Translations under genes and position numbers: made by a program
In this document: positions 9,555-18,326 of the stretch, piece by piece
Numbering within the stretch: position 1 is the first letter of the stretch
Layout: every line of letters starts with the position of its first letter
Notes under the pieces: model-generated
What the model was told of the DNA's origin: nothing
The model's database searches: none
What the model saw: only the letters and a program-made list of their open reading frames with translations
Assembly (NCBI GenBank): GCA_017618115.1
Contig: JAFZUX010000007.1
Location: 165,855 to 229,854 of the forward strand
Direction: 5' to 3'
DNA length: 64,000 nucleotides
Source of the DNA: Bacteroidales bacterium
GTDB lineage: Bacteria; Bacteroidota; Bacteroidia; Bacteroidales; UBA932

Positions 9555-9562
9555 AGCGCACT

Positions 9563-10432
9563 ATGACAGCACTACTTCAAAGCATATTGTTCGTCAAATG
9601 GGACGTAAGTCCCTACATCTTCTCCGTTGGACACTTCCAGGTAAGATGGTACGGCCTGCTCTTTGTGAGCGGCTTCATCTTTGGCTACTGGCTCTTCTCA
9701 AAGTTCTACAAGAGAGAGGGTATGCCGGCAAAACTCTTGGACCCAATGCTTTATATGCTTTTGATCTGTGCTTTGGTGGGTGCCCGTTTAGGACACGTTC
9801 TCTTCTACGATTTGGATTTCTACCTTGCCAATCCTTCTGAGATTCTAAAGGTTTGGCACGGTGGACTTGCCAGCCACGGAGGTGCTATAGCAATCCTCTT
9901 TGGAGTATGGTGGTATGTTCACAAGTACGGCAAGAAGTACAACATAGATTATATCTGGATTGTAGACCGCCTGGCAATTGCAATACCGTTTGCCGGAATG
10001 GCTATCCGTCTGGGAAACCTCATGAACTCAGAGATTTACGGCTTTGAAACAACCGTTCCGTGGGGCTTTATCTTTGTACGAGACGGCCAAACTGCGGCAC
10101 ATCATCCTACTCAGCTTTATGAGGCACTCTCATATCTTCTGATAGGAATCATAATGCTCATTCTCTACTACAAAAAGAAGGAATCAGAGCCAAATAAACC
10201 TCTCTACCGCGGCTTTTTATTCGGTCTCTTTTTGATTCTTCTATTTGGAGCAAGATTCTTTATTGAATACTTCAAACTGCCTCAGGAAGGGAGTGATGCG
10301 GTTGCAATGAGTGCCGGCAGACTGCTAAACAACGGCCAATTACTGAGCATACCTTTTGTTGTTGCCGGCATTGTAATAATCATCTGGAGTTACGTAGCCA
10401 AGAAGCCTCTTCTCCGCCAAGAAAACAAGTAA
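9563..10432 (+). CDS. lgt: prolipoprotein diacylglyceryl transferase
   Basis: A 289-aa polytopic inner-membrane enzyme that attaches diacylglycerol to lipobox cysteines. The signature WHGGLASHGG and the GRLGNLMNSE segment are present, and about seven membrane spans can be seen. Its client set is evident in this window, which encodes at least nine lipobox proteins. It lies 8 bp after kbl and directly abuts the next methyltransferase. Confidence 0.95.
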   Translation: MTALLQSILFVKWDVSPYIFSVGHFQVRWYGLLFVSGFIFGYWLFSKFYKREGMPAKLLDPMLYMLLICALVGARLGHVLFYDLDFYLANPSEILKVWHGGLASHGGAIAILFGVWWYVHKYGKKYNIDYIWIVDRLAIAIPFAGMAIRLGNLMNSEIYGFETTVPWGFIFVRDGQTAAHHPTQLYEALSYLLIGIIMLILYYKKKESEPNKPLYRGFLFGLFLILLFGARFFIEYFKLPQEGSDAVAMSAGRLLNNGQLLSIPFVVAGIVIIIWSYVAKKPLLRQENK

Positions 10433-11446
10433 ATGGAGAGACAGAATCACAACATATCAATTGAATCTCCCTCCGGTTGGAAAGATTATGAAATCATAGA
10501 CTCCGGAGAGGGCTACAAACTAGAGAGATTCGGTTCTTTCATACTCTCTCGTCCAGAGCCTAAAGCGCTATGGTCTAAGAGTTTGCCCGAGGCCAAGTGG
10601 AGAGAGTTGGCTCACACGGTTTTTCACCCGGGTGCAGGATTCGGCAAAGCGGGCAAGGAAGATGTCGGAACTTGGGAAATGCTCAAAAAGATGCCGGAAG
10701 GGTGGACCATTGAGTACAAGGGCAAGGAGAGAAAGGCTGCCGAGTGGAGTGAACTACGCCACGGAAGAGGTTCAAACAACGGACTTTACATAAAACTCCG
10801 CCTGGGACTCACCTCCTTCAAACATGTTGGCGTATTCCCTGAGCAGGCCTCCAATTGGGATTGGATTTATGATACCGTCCGCACTCTTAAAGTGCATCAG
10901 GCACCTTTTAAGGTTCTCAATCTGTTTGCATATACCGGAGCGGCCTCACTTGCAGCACGTTGCGCGGGTGCGGAGGTGACTCACGTAGATTCAGTAAAGC
11001 AGGTTGTCAACTGGGCAAAAGAGAATATGGCTCTCTCAAATCTGGAGAATATCAGATGGATAATAGATGACGCTCTTAAATTTGTTAAGAGAGAAATCAG
11101 AAGAGGGAACACCTATAACGGCCTCATATTGGATCCTCCGGCATACGGTCACGGCCCGGACGGTGAGAGGTGGAAGCTGGATGAGCTTCTTTTTGAGATG
11201 CTTACGGAGTGTTCAAAGATTGTGGCAAAGGAACATTCGTTTGTTGTTCTGAACCTCTATTCCAACGGTTATTCCGCACTTCTTGCAGAGACAATTTTGA
11301 AGAAGGCGTTTAACGCTCTTCCTTCAAATCTTTCAAAAACAGAGGATTCCAACCAGCCGACTTTTGAATGCGGAGAGCTGGCTCTTAAGGATAACTTTGG
11401 TAAAGTAATTCCACTCAGCGTCTTTGCCAGAATGGTAAATCAATAA
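10433..11446 (+). CDS. class I SAM-dependent rRNA methyltransferase (RlmI/RlmK-like)
   Basis: A 337-aa protein. A SAM-binding motif occurs at [12 protein letters not shown], followed by the acidic strand THVDSVKQ, then the catalytic LDPPAYGHG motif (N/DPPY class). This arrangement is typical of the 23S rRNA m5C methyltransferase RlmI-like group, although an N-terminal PUA domain is not obvious. It starts on the base after the lgt stop, so it is likely co-translated with lgt. Confidence 0.82.
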   Translation: MERQNHNISIESPSGWKDYEIIDSGEGYKLERFGSFILSRPEPKALWSKSLPEAKWRELAHTVFHPGAGFGKAGKEDVGTWEMLKKMPEGWTIEYKGKERKAAEWSELRHGRGSNNGLYIKLRLGLTSFKHVGVFPEQASNWDWIYDTVRTLKVHQAPFKVLNLFAYTGAASLAARCAGAEVTHVDSVKQVVNWAKENMALSNLENIRWIIDDALKFVKREIRRGNTYNGLILDPPAYGHGPDGERWKLDELLFEMLTECSKIVAKEHSFVVLNLYSNGYSALLAETILKKAFNALPSNLSKTEDSNQPTFECGELALKDNFGKVIPLSVFARMVNQ

Positions 11447-11452
11447 AATTAT

Positions 11453-11460
11453 TATTTTTG
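11453..11460 (+). promoter_or_regulatory. -7 box of pgk
   Basis: TATTTTTG matches TAnnTTTG and lies 23 bp before the pgk ATG, so pgk has its own promoter. Confidence 0.6.
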
Positions 11461-11483
11461 CGCATCCAATTTGTGATTTAATT

Positions 11484-12740
11484 ATGCAGAAGTTTATTGA
11501 CACTTACAACTTTGAGGGCAAGAAGGTTATTGCCAGAGTAGATTTCAACGTTCCGTTGGACAAGGATTTTAAAGTTACGGATGCTACAAGAATTCGTGCA
11601 GCCGTTCCTACAATCAAGAAAGTGTTGGATGGTGGCGGAGCCATTATCCTTATGTCTCACCTGGGAAGACCAAAGGGAGTGGACGAGAAGTTCTCCCTTA
11701 AACATATCATTTACAAGGTAGAAGAGCTGCTGGGCGTTAAGGTTCTCTTCTGTCCGGATTGTATGAAGGCAGACCAGATGGCTAAGGATCTTAAGATGGG
11801 AGAGGTTCTTCTTCTTGAGAACTTGAGATTCTATGCCGAGGAGGAGGGAAAACCAAGAGGATTGGCAGAGGATGCTTCAGATGATGAGAAGAAGGCTGCT
11901 AAGGCAAAGGTTAAGGAGAGTCAGAAGGAGTTTACAAAGCACCTGGCTTCTTATGCTGATTGCTACATCAATGACGCCTTTGGTACGGCACACCGCGCGC
12001 ACGCTTCTACAGCTCTGATAGCAAGTTACTTCCCTGAGGATAAGATGTTCGGTTACATTATGGAGGGAGAGATTAAGGCTATTGATAAAGTTGTTAAGAA
12101 TCCGCAGCATCCGGTTACCGCAATCATTGGCGGTTCTAAGGTTTCATCCAAGATAGGAATTCTTCAGAACCTTGTAGAAAAGGTTGACAATATGGTAATT
12201 GGCGGAGGTATGGCATTTACTTTTGTAAAGGCAAAGGGCGGAAAGATTGGTAACTCAATCTGCGAGGACGATCAGCTTCAGGTTGCTCTGGATATTCTTA
12301 AGGCAGCTGAGGATAAGGGAGTTAAGATATTCATTCCTAAGAGCGTTGTTTGTGCTGATAAGTTTGAGAATGACGCCAATACTCAGATTTGCCCAATTGA
12401 TCAGATTCCTGAAGGTTGGGAAGGAATGGACGGCAGCGCAGAGTTCCTTTCAGAGATTGAGGGCGTAATAATGGGCTCAAAGACAGTTCTTTGGAACGGT
12501 CCTATTGGCGTATTTGAGATGCCTAAATTTGCGGTCGGAACTCTTGAGATTGCAAAGACACTTGCAAAGGCTACTCAGGAGAAGGGTTGCTTCACCCTGG
12601 TTGGTGGAGGCGACTCCGTTGCCGCTGTTAACCAGATGGGTTATGCAGACAAAGTAAGCTACGTCTCCACCGGTGGCGGAGCAATGCTGGAATACCTTGA
12701 GGGTAAGGTTCTTCCTGGAATTAAGGCAATACTGGACTAA
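11484..12740 (+). CDS. pgk: phosphoglycerate kinase
   Basis: A 418-aa glycolytic kinase making ATP from 1,3-bisphosphoglycerate. Recognisable motifs are RVDFNVPLD near the start, the substrate-site [27 protein letters not shown], and the nucleotide-binding GGGDSVAA near the C-terminus. A roughly 20-residue acidic/Lys-rich insert (around [14 protein letters not shown]) is common in Bacteroidota. It converges on mgtC with a 4-bp overlap. Confidence 0.97.
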   Translation: MQKFIDTYNFEGKKVIARVDFNVPLDKDFKVTDATRIRAAVPTIKKVLDGGGAIILMSHLGRPKGVDEKFSLKHIIYKVEELLGVKVLFCPDCMKADQMAKDLKMGEVLLLENLRFYAEEEGKPRGLAEDASDDEKKAAKAKVKESQKEFTKHLASYADCYINDAFGTAHRAHASTALIASYFPEDKMFGYIMEGEIKAIDKVVKNPQHPVTAIIGGSKVSSKIGILQNLVEKVDNMVIGGGMAFTFVKAKGGKIGNSICEDDQLQVALDILKAAEDKGVKIFIPKSVVCADKFENDANTQICPIDQIPEGWEGMDGSAEFLSEIEGVIMGSKTVLWNGPIGVFEMPKFAVGTLEIAKTLAKATQEKGCFTLVGGGDSVAAVNQMGYADKVSYVSTGGGAMLEYLEGKVLPGIKAILD

Positions 12741-13366
12741 GAGATTTCTATCTTAAGTCCTTTAGATTTAGCAAGAAGATTTTCTGCAATATGCAGATAA
12801 TCTTTTTGTTTTATATGGAGTTCAAACAAAGATGCCGAGTCTGATACTGAGAAGTTCTTAATGTTATCTCCAATACCAAGCTCTCTGAAAATTGCAAAGA
12901 GTCTTGTAAGATCTTCCTGCTTCTCGGAAAGGAGAGAGATGGTGAGGATTTTTTCACCAACTCTTCTGGTGATGAAATGCATTGCCTCCAGACAGATTAC
13001 GGTAATCAGAGTTGCCGCAACCGCAAGCGTGTACATCTCTGAGCCACAGGTAAGTCCAATGGCGGCAGCTACCCAGAGACCGGCCGCGGTAGTGATACCG
13101 CGGACCGCATTCTTCTGGAAGATAATAACACCGGCACCTATGAAACCGATACCGGAAACTACCTGCGCAGCAACACGCGCTCTGTCATAAGTGGTATCTC
13201 CAAAAGCGAATTGAGAAACTACCATAAAAAGTGCCGAGCCGAGAGCCACAACAAAGTGGGTTCTCAATCCCGCCTCTTTTGCCCTCATTTCTCTTTCAAA
13301 TCCAATAAGTCCGCCTAGAAGTCCAGCTATGAAGATTCTAAGTATAAAATTCCATTCAATTGTCAT
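12737..13366 (-). CDS. mgtC: MgtC/SapB family membrane protein
   Basis: A 209-aa protein with four to five N-terminal membrane helices and an ACT-like cytosolic C-terminal domain. Family motifs are [30 protein letters not shown] and TTAAGLW. In Salmonella MgtC restrains ATP synthase and stimulates PhoR-dependent phosphate uptake, which fits the neighbourhood. It is the last gene of the minus-strand phosphate-linked run, 21 bp after the DASS transporter. Its role here is inference. Confidence 0.92.
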   Translation of the reverse strand: MTIEWNFILRIFIAGLLGGLIGFEREMRAKEAGLRTHFVVALGSALFMVVSQFAFGDTTYDRARVAAQVVSGIGFIGAGVIIFQKNAVRGITTAAGLWVAAAIGLTCGSEMYTLAVAATLITVICLEAMHFITRRVGEKILTISLLSEKQEDLTRLFAIFRELGIGDNIKNFSVSDSASLFELHIKQKDYLHIAENLLAKSKGLKIEIS

Positions 13367-13387
13367 AATGCCGTTGTTTTTAATATT

Positions 13388-14962
13388 TTAGAAAAATCCA
13401 GGGGTGTAACCGAACCAATGCAGAACGGTCTGTCCCCAAAGTAAAATTACCAGCCAGCTGATAAACATCATGGTGATACCAAACTTAAATGTATCGCTCC
13501 AGCTGTATTGGTTTGTGGTATAGAGCAGTGCCGCAGGCTTGCTGTTGAAAGGCAGCACATATACGTGGCCTACAAGCATCGCGATAGGGAAGGCCAAACT
13601 CATAATCGGATAGTTGAAACTCTGCGCAACACCTATGGCGATAGGTACAAAGATAAGTGTCTGCATCGTTTTACTTTGGAATATGAGGGCGCTCAAAAGC
13701 ATGGTGCTTGTAAGTATCATGTACAGAGCCCAGTACGGTGTGTTTGCAGTTATCCCGATAGATGCAAAGGCAGCATTTACCGCAGTGCCCGGAAGTCCCG
13801 TTGCATCCAGTCCCGCACCGAGCGTATAGGCGCCGGCGGAGAAGAGCAGCAGGTGCCAAGGGATATCTACGTCATTCCACTTGACAACGCCGATCTTTGG
13901 CATCAGAGCCACAACGGCTCCGATGAATGCCACTGCCGTCTGGTTAATTCCGTGCTGTTTGTCCGTTGCCCAAAGTATGAGCACACAGAGGAAAATTGCA
14001 ATTGCTCTGAACTCCTCTCCCTTCATCTTGCCCATAGCGTCCAACTCCGTCTTCAACCTCTCCATACCTCCCGGAATCTGAGGCTTTTGCTCATCCTTCT
14101 TCATTGGGAAAATAACTTTTGTACCAATAAACCAACCAATGAAGATAAGGAGCACGCTCATAGGGAAGGCGCACTTGAACCAATCCTGATAACTGAATGA
14201 ACCAATGCCGATTGCGCCGGCAATGAGTGAGCCTGCAAGCAGGGTTGCACCGGAACCGGTAAGGAAGGCGTTGGCTCCCAGGTTAATCTGGAATAGGTTC
14301 TGTAACATGAGGTTACGTCCAAAGTTGTTTCTCTTCTCTCCTCCGGTGGCGCCGTAAATGGCACAGATTACCATCATTATCGGGAGCAGTATGGCAGCCT
14401 TTGCGGTAGTAGCCGAGATAAAGGCGGAAAGCACCAGATTGATGATGATAAAACTGAATATGACTCCACCGGCATTCTTTCCGAACTTGAGTACGAACCA
14501 CAGAGCAAAACGCTTGGCTACCTGAGTTTTAACCAGCATTGAGGCCAGAACGAAAGAGAGTATGTTCAGCCACATTACAGGGTGACCCAATTGAGCGTAA
14601 GCGGTTTTATCCGTGGTAATTCCGGTAAGCACAATACCAAGGATAACGATCAGTGAAGTTAGGTAGTTTGGAACAGCCTCCGTAATCCAGAGAATTATGG
14701 CTGCCACAAATATGGCCAGCATTGCATAGTTGGCCCTGATGAACTGAGCCAGACCGAGATCGTTAAAACGCTTGAGCGCACTTCCGGAGAGCGACTCCGT
14801 GTCCAGATGCTCCAGGAAAGGAATTTTTACAACATAATAAAGGAGGATGAACACCAAGATGGCGAGAGGCCCGCCGAAGCGCTGCATAGTCCGCTCAAAG
14901 CCGGATTTTTGCATCTTCGGCAGCTTCTCGATCTTGTAGTTGTTCATATCAAGAACATCCAT
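13388..14962 (-). CDS. SLC13/DASS-family sodium:anion symporter
   Basis: A 524-aa inner-membrane carrier with about 11-12 hydrophobic spans. It has the family's ITEAVPNYLTSL segment near residues 93-105 and the late HVYVLPFNSKP segment typical of DASS (SLC13) transporters. Members move dicarboxylates, sulfate or, in yeast Pho87/90/91, phosphate. The substrate cannot be deduced from sequence; the context (DUF47, porin O/P, CYTH, MgtC) makes phosphate a reasonable guess. The start ATG overlaps the CYTH stop by one base (TAATG), so the two are coupled. Confidence 0.88.
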   Translation of the reverse strand: MDVLDMNNYKIEKLPKMQKSGFERTMQRFGGPLAILVFILLYYVVKIPFLEHLDTESLSGSALKRFNDLGLAQFIRANYAMLAIFVAAIILWITEAVPNYLTSLIVILGIVLTGITTDKTAYAQLGHPVMWLNILSFVLASMLVKTQVAKRFALWFVLKFGKNAGGVIFSFIIINLVLSAFISATTAKAAILLPIMMVICAIYGATGGEKRNNFGRNLMLQNLFQINLGANAFLTGSGATLLAGSLIAGAIGIGSFSYQDWFKCAFPMSVLLIFIGWFIGTKVIFPMKKDEQKPQIPGGMERLKTELDAMGKMKGEEFRAIAIFLCVLILWATDKQHGINQTAVAFIGAVVALMPKIGVVKWNDVDIPWHLLLFSAGAYTLGAGLDATGLPGTAVNAAFASIGITANTPYWALYMILTSTMLLSALIFQSKTMQTLIFVPIAIGVAQSFNYPIMSLAFPIAMLVGHVYVLPFNSKPAALLYTTNQYSWSDTFKFGITMMFISWLVILLWGQTVLHWFGYTPGFF

Positions 14963-15432
14963 TACTTCCAGTTCTTGTACGGGTTCTTCATTAACATGGA
15001 GTTGTAATACTTCACATCTCCGGTTACCTCCTCACCCAACCACTCAGGTTTGTCAAAAGCCTCATTCTCGCTTCCGAGCTCAACCTCGGCAACAACCAGT
15101 CCGTCATTGTCTCCGTAGAACTCGTCTACCTCGAATGTGTGCTCTCCGGCTTTAACCAGATAGCGGGTCTTGTCTATAACGCCGGGCTCGCAGATCTTCA
15201 GAAGATCCTGAACCTCAGCAACAGGAATCTCTTTCTCCCACTCAAAACGGCTTGCTCCGCTGTCGGAACCAATACCCTTTATTGTGATGAAACCCTTCTC
15301 TCCCTTTACGCGTACGCGAACGGTTCTCTCAGGAATAGAGCAGAGGTATCCCTGGGTGATACGGGTTGCTTTGAAAGCGGCATCCTTAAAGTTGCCCTTT
15401 ACCAAAAATTTGCGTTCGATTTCCTGTGCCAT
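14962..15432 (-). CDS. CYTH-domain protein, probable inorganic triphosphatase
   Basis: A 156-aa triphosphate tunnel metalloenzyme. The signature EIERKF is at residues 4-9, the Arg strand TVRVRVKG and the Lys strand FITIKG line the tunnel, and acidic pairs (FEWEKEI, FEVDEF, VAEVEL) can bind metal. The length and the C-terminal KYYNSMLMKNPY match bacterial short CYTH proteins such as NeuTTM, which hydrolyse tripolyphosphate. It sits 2 bp after a second possible tunnel-fold gene and is coupled by TAATG to the DASS transporter. Confidence 0.9.
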   Translation of the reverse strand: MAQEIERKFLVKGNFKDAAFKATRITQGYLCSIPERTVRVRVKGEKGFITIKGIGSDSGASRFEWEKEIPVAEVQDLLKICEPGVIDKTRYLVKAGEHTFEVDEFYGDNDGLVVAEVELGSENEAFDKPEWLGEEVTGDVKYYNSMLMKNPYKNWK

Positions 15433-15434
15433 AA

Positions 15435-16073
15435 TTATTCGTTTGCTAGAGGTTTGTCACTCATTCCAATAACACGCTTGATAGCCTGCAGATAGTTGAT
15501 ATTCTCAACACCCTCAAGACCAACGTCTTTGATAGTCTTCTTAATATCCTCAATCTCTGTAGACTCGGAGTTGATGGTAACCACCTTTGCACCGTTGATA
15601 AGCACGTTACCAACCTCGCAAATAGTACCGTTTACCATATAACCGAAGCGCTGCTTGTGAACGCGCACTGCTGCAAGGTCCGGATTAGCCTTTACCATCG
15701 CGATGAACTCATCAAAAGTATAGGTATCCTTTGTAAGAGCCGGCATCTCTACCATGAAAGCAGGAAATACTTCTTTCTCAAGAACTTCCTTACTGATAGG
15801 GAATTCACCCTTCATCAAAGGATTCCACTGCTCCAATCCGTCTACGCTCTGGACAAATGTCTTGATGTCCATTTTGCCGTCACGAATCTTTGTATTGTTG
15901 ATGTCGTTCTTCTTAGAGATGATATAAATCTCATCGCTCTCTCTCTCCCAAACCTTCTCTGGTACAGGGGCTGAGAGGCGTGCCATTCTCTTATGAGCCT
16001 CACAGAAACACTGACCGAAACTGCGGAACTCAAAACGAGGCTTGCTTATCTCACCAATTTTTAATTCTCCCAT
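15435..16073 (-). CDS. uncharacterised protein, possible divergent triphosphate-tunnel fold
   Basis: A 212-aa soluble protein with no signal peptide. I do not recognise a named family. It opens with a charged strand PRFEFRSFG, continues with ESDEIYIIS and TKIRDGKMDIK, has a middle GLEQWNP segment, then RVHKQRFGYMVNG and ICEVGNV, and ends with ENINYLQAIKRVIG. Alternating basic and acidic strands in that order are what a CYTH/VTC-type tunnel would look like, and the next gene is a clear CYTH protein 2 bp away. The fold assignment is inference. A later internal Met (near residue 31) could also be used. Confidence 0.6.
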   Translation of the reverse strand: MGELKIGEISKPRFEFRSFGQCFCEAHKRMARLSAPVPEKVWERESDEIYIISKKNDINNTKIRDGKMDIKTFVQSVDGLEQWNPLMKGEFPISKEVLEKEVFPAFMVEMPALTKDTYTFDEFIAMVKANPDLAAVRVHKQRFGYMVNGTICEVGNVLINGAKVVTINSESTEIEDIKKTIKDVGLEGVENINYLQAIKRVIGMSDKPLANE

Positions 16074-16099
16074 ATTTCTGTGTTTTAGTAAGTTAATAA

Positions 16100-16927
16100 T
16101 TATTGAAGACCGGTTACAGGGTCTGAAGTATCGTTAGTGTTCTTTGCACCAGGGGTAGCGGTAGTGTAGTACCACTTACCTGATCCGTCAGGAACGCGGC
16201 TGTAAGATGCAGGAGCAGTCTTAGCTACTGTTACAAGGTTGAAGTCATCCAAATCCTTCTTAACAGGATCTGTAAGCTGTACTCTTACGGCTTTCTTTGC
16301 AGAGAGACCTGAAGTGAATACGAGCTCAGGATCATAACCCTCGTGCTTTCCGCCGGCACCTACAACATCCTCGCTGTAGAGGAGAAGGTATGCACCTGCT
16401 GCAAGTTCACGGTTAGGACCTGTCCATACATCCTTGGTATCCTTGAAGATCTTTATACCCTTAATGTTGATAGCTTTGCTACCTGTGTTGATAATCTCAA
16501 TAAACTTGTCGTTTCCGTTGATCTCATTGAGTTTCAAAGGAGTAAAGTCAATAGGAATTACACCTACTGTGTAAGATCCTTCAGAAGAAGTGGTTGTACC
16601 ACCCTTGGTCTTTGCTACTACGTTGTAGGTAACAACGGTACCCATTGCCTGAGCAGGGATAACGCCTGAGTAAACGTTAGAAGCACCGGTCATCTTAACT
16701 GTCTGAGCAGCACCGCCGCCAACCTTGTAAACAAGATTAACCTCTTCAACTGTAACGAAAGCGGTAACTGTTGCAGTAACTGTTACATCATCAAGCTCGT
16801 TATAAGCTATGGTGTTGGAAATATTTGAAATTGCAGGGAATGGATATACATCGTCCTTAACACAAGATGTGAAGGCAAATACCATTGCCAAAGCAGCTAT
16901 TATAAACTTTTTCATAATCCGTGACAT
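16100..16927 (-). CDS. lamin-tail-domain (LTD) lipoprotein
   Basis: A 275-aa lipoprotein. A second ATG at codon 5 gives a cleaner signal peptide with lipobox FTSC, so the true start may be 16915. After an Ig-like stretch (residues ~30-125) comes a lamin tail domain (about 130-265) starting LKLNEINGNDKFIEI and containing the LLLYSED and SYSRVPDGSG segments. LTD modules are often found with secreted nucleases, phosphatases or surface anchors. It begins just after the porin stop (2 bp with the upstream ATG), so it is probably a surface or periplasmic partner of the porin. Confidence 0.85.
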   Translation of the reverse strand: MSRIMKKFIIAALAMVFAFTSCVKDDVYPFPAISNISNTIAYNELDDVTVTATVTAFVTVEEVNLVYKVGGGAAQTVKMTGASNVYSGVIPAQAMGTVVTYNVVAKTKGGTTTSSEGSYTVGVIPIDFTPLKLNEINGNDKFIEIINTGSKAINIKGIKIFKDTKDVWTGPNRELAAGAYLLLYSEDVVGAGGKHEGYDPELVFTSGLSAKKAVRVQLTDPVKKDLDDFNLVTVAKTAPASYSRVPDGSGKWYYTTATPGAKNTNDTSDPVTGLQ

Positions 16928-16929
16928 TT

Positions 16930-18300
16930 TTAGAAGTTAATCTCAAGACGAACGCTGATCATATTGTAGTCTACACCTGCCTTGCCCTTCTTCTCAACAA
17001 CCTGAGTGTAGTCCTTTGTAGGTTTGCCGTCTGCATCGTGACCAACGAAGAGTTTGCCCTTACCGTTAGCATATCTGTCATTGTTGTTATGCTGGTAGTT
17101 AATCATAAACTTAACGTTGTTGTAGATCCACCAGTTGAGTCCGATTGTGTAAGCCTCTGCAGAACCACCGTAAACGGTCTTGCTGTTGAGGTCACAATAC
17201 TCGTAACGTCCTGCAATCTCAAGGTCTCCCCATTTGCGGCCGTATCTTACCTTGGTGTACTTGCCACCGTTAGCATCGTAACGCTGTGAACCACCGCAGA
17301 GAAGGTAGCTTGCCTGAATGTATCCACCGCCAAAGTTCTTTACTGCATTATCTGCAGCGGTTTTCTTAAAGTGAACGTTGTCACCAATCCAAGCCATCTC
17401 ATAACGGAGTCCCTGCCAGTGACCTGCTAACTCAACAGTCCAGAGCCAGTTGTGGTCAAAACCAGGAAGGTTGTCTGTATCAAGATATTTCTTACGGTTG
17501 ATGCTTGTGGAGTTACGTGCGCTTGCGCGGTACATTCCCCAAGCACTAGGCTCTACGCTTGTAAGAGCTCTGCGGTAAGATGCTGCAAAGCCGATGTGAA
17601 GGCTTGCGTCCTGAAGTTTGTAGAGAGGGCGGAAAACAACCTTGGTTGTGATGGAGTAACCAGCATCACGGCCGTAATCCTTGTTGTTGTCTGCAACGTT
17701 TGTCCACTCTTCACTTCCTGCAACCTCCTGAGAGAAAGCGCCTATTGATCCCCAGAACCACTTGTCTGCATATTTTGCATTGATACCGAGGTGACGGGAA
17801 GGAGCCAATGCTGAAGTAACCATAGGTCTCTCCATGAACATCAGGTAACGAGAAGAGGTGTTACGCTGCATAGAGAAGTTCTCCTTAAAGTTACCGGCCT
17901 GGAGTTCCAGATTCTTAACACCGGTGTAACGAACAATAGCGTCCTTAAGTTCAACAAGACCGTTTGCGAGGTCCATATCGAACTCTCCGTACCACTTATT
18001 GGTTACCTGTGCCTTAACGGCGAAACGAGCACGGCGGATGCTTACTCCGTTGCCGATCTGATCGTAATCTTTGCTGTTCTTTCCAAAGAATACGGCTCCG
18101 TCAACTTGTGCACGTCCGTCAAACCAGAATTTGTAGCCACTCTTCTGTGACTCAAACACTGTAATACCGTCCTGAGCCTCAACATCCAGAACATCTGAAT
18201 TAACTGCGACTCCGTACTGGTTGCGTTTTACGTTTTCCTGGGCAAATACCGCTCCGAAAGTGAGCAGTAAAGTAATTGCCAGCAATAATGTTTTTCGCAT
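16930..18300 (-). CDS. porin O/P family (phosphate/polyphosphate-selective porin-like)
   Basis: A 456-aa outer-membrane barrel with a signal peptide ending near AVFAQ. The Porin_O_P signature is present: GVSIRRARFAVKA, EFDMDLANG, LELQAGNFKENFS and the MERP segment, with a final strand ending in phenylalanine (VRLEINF). Pseudomonas OprP/OprO bring phosphate and polyphosphate across the outer membrane; many Bacteroidota members are uncharacterised. It lies 26 bp after the HTH fusion gene and 2 bp before the LTD lipoprotein, which supports a phosphate-linked role. Confidence 0.85.
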   Translation of the reverse strand: MRKTLLLAITLLLTFGAVFAQENVKRNQYGVAVNSDVLDVEAQDGITVFESQKSGYKFWFDGRAQVDGAVFFGKNSKDYDQIGNGVSIRRARFAVKAQVTNKWYGEFDMDLANGLVELKDAIVRYTGVKNLELQAGNFKENFSMQRNTSSRYLMFMERPMVTSALAPSRHLGINAKYADKWFWGSIGAFSQEVAGSEEWTNVADNNKDYGRDAGYSITTKVVFRPLYKLQDASLHIGFAASYRRALTSVEPSAWGMYRASARNSTSINRKKYLDTDNLPGFDHNWLWTVELAGHWQGLRYEMAWIGDNVHFKKTAADNAVKNFGGGYIQASYLLCGGSQRYDANGGKYTKVRYGRKWGDLEIAGRYEYCDLNSKTVYGGSAEAYTIGLNWWIYNNVKFMINYQHNNNDRYANGKGKLFVGHDADGKPTKDYTQVVEKKGKAGVDYNMISVRLEINF

Positions 18301-18326
18301 AGTAATTAATTGTTTGGTTAAGTGTA

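Noticed and set aside
13508-14200. 230-codon plus-strand frame inside the DASS transporter
   Set aside because: The minus-strand transporter has coherent membrane spans and family motifs; the plus frame is low-complexity and unlike any protein.
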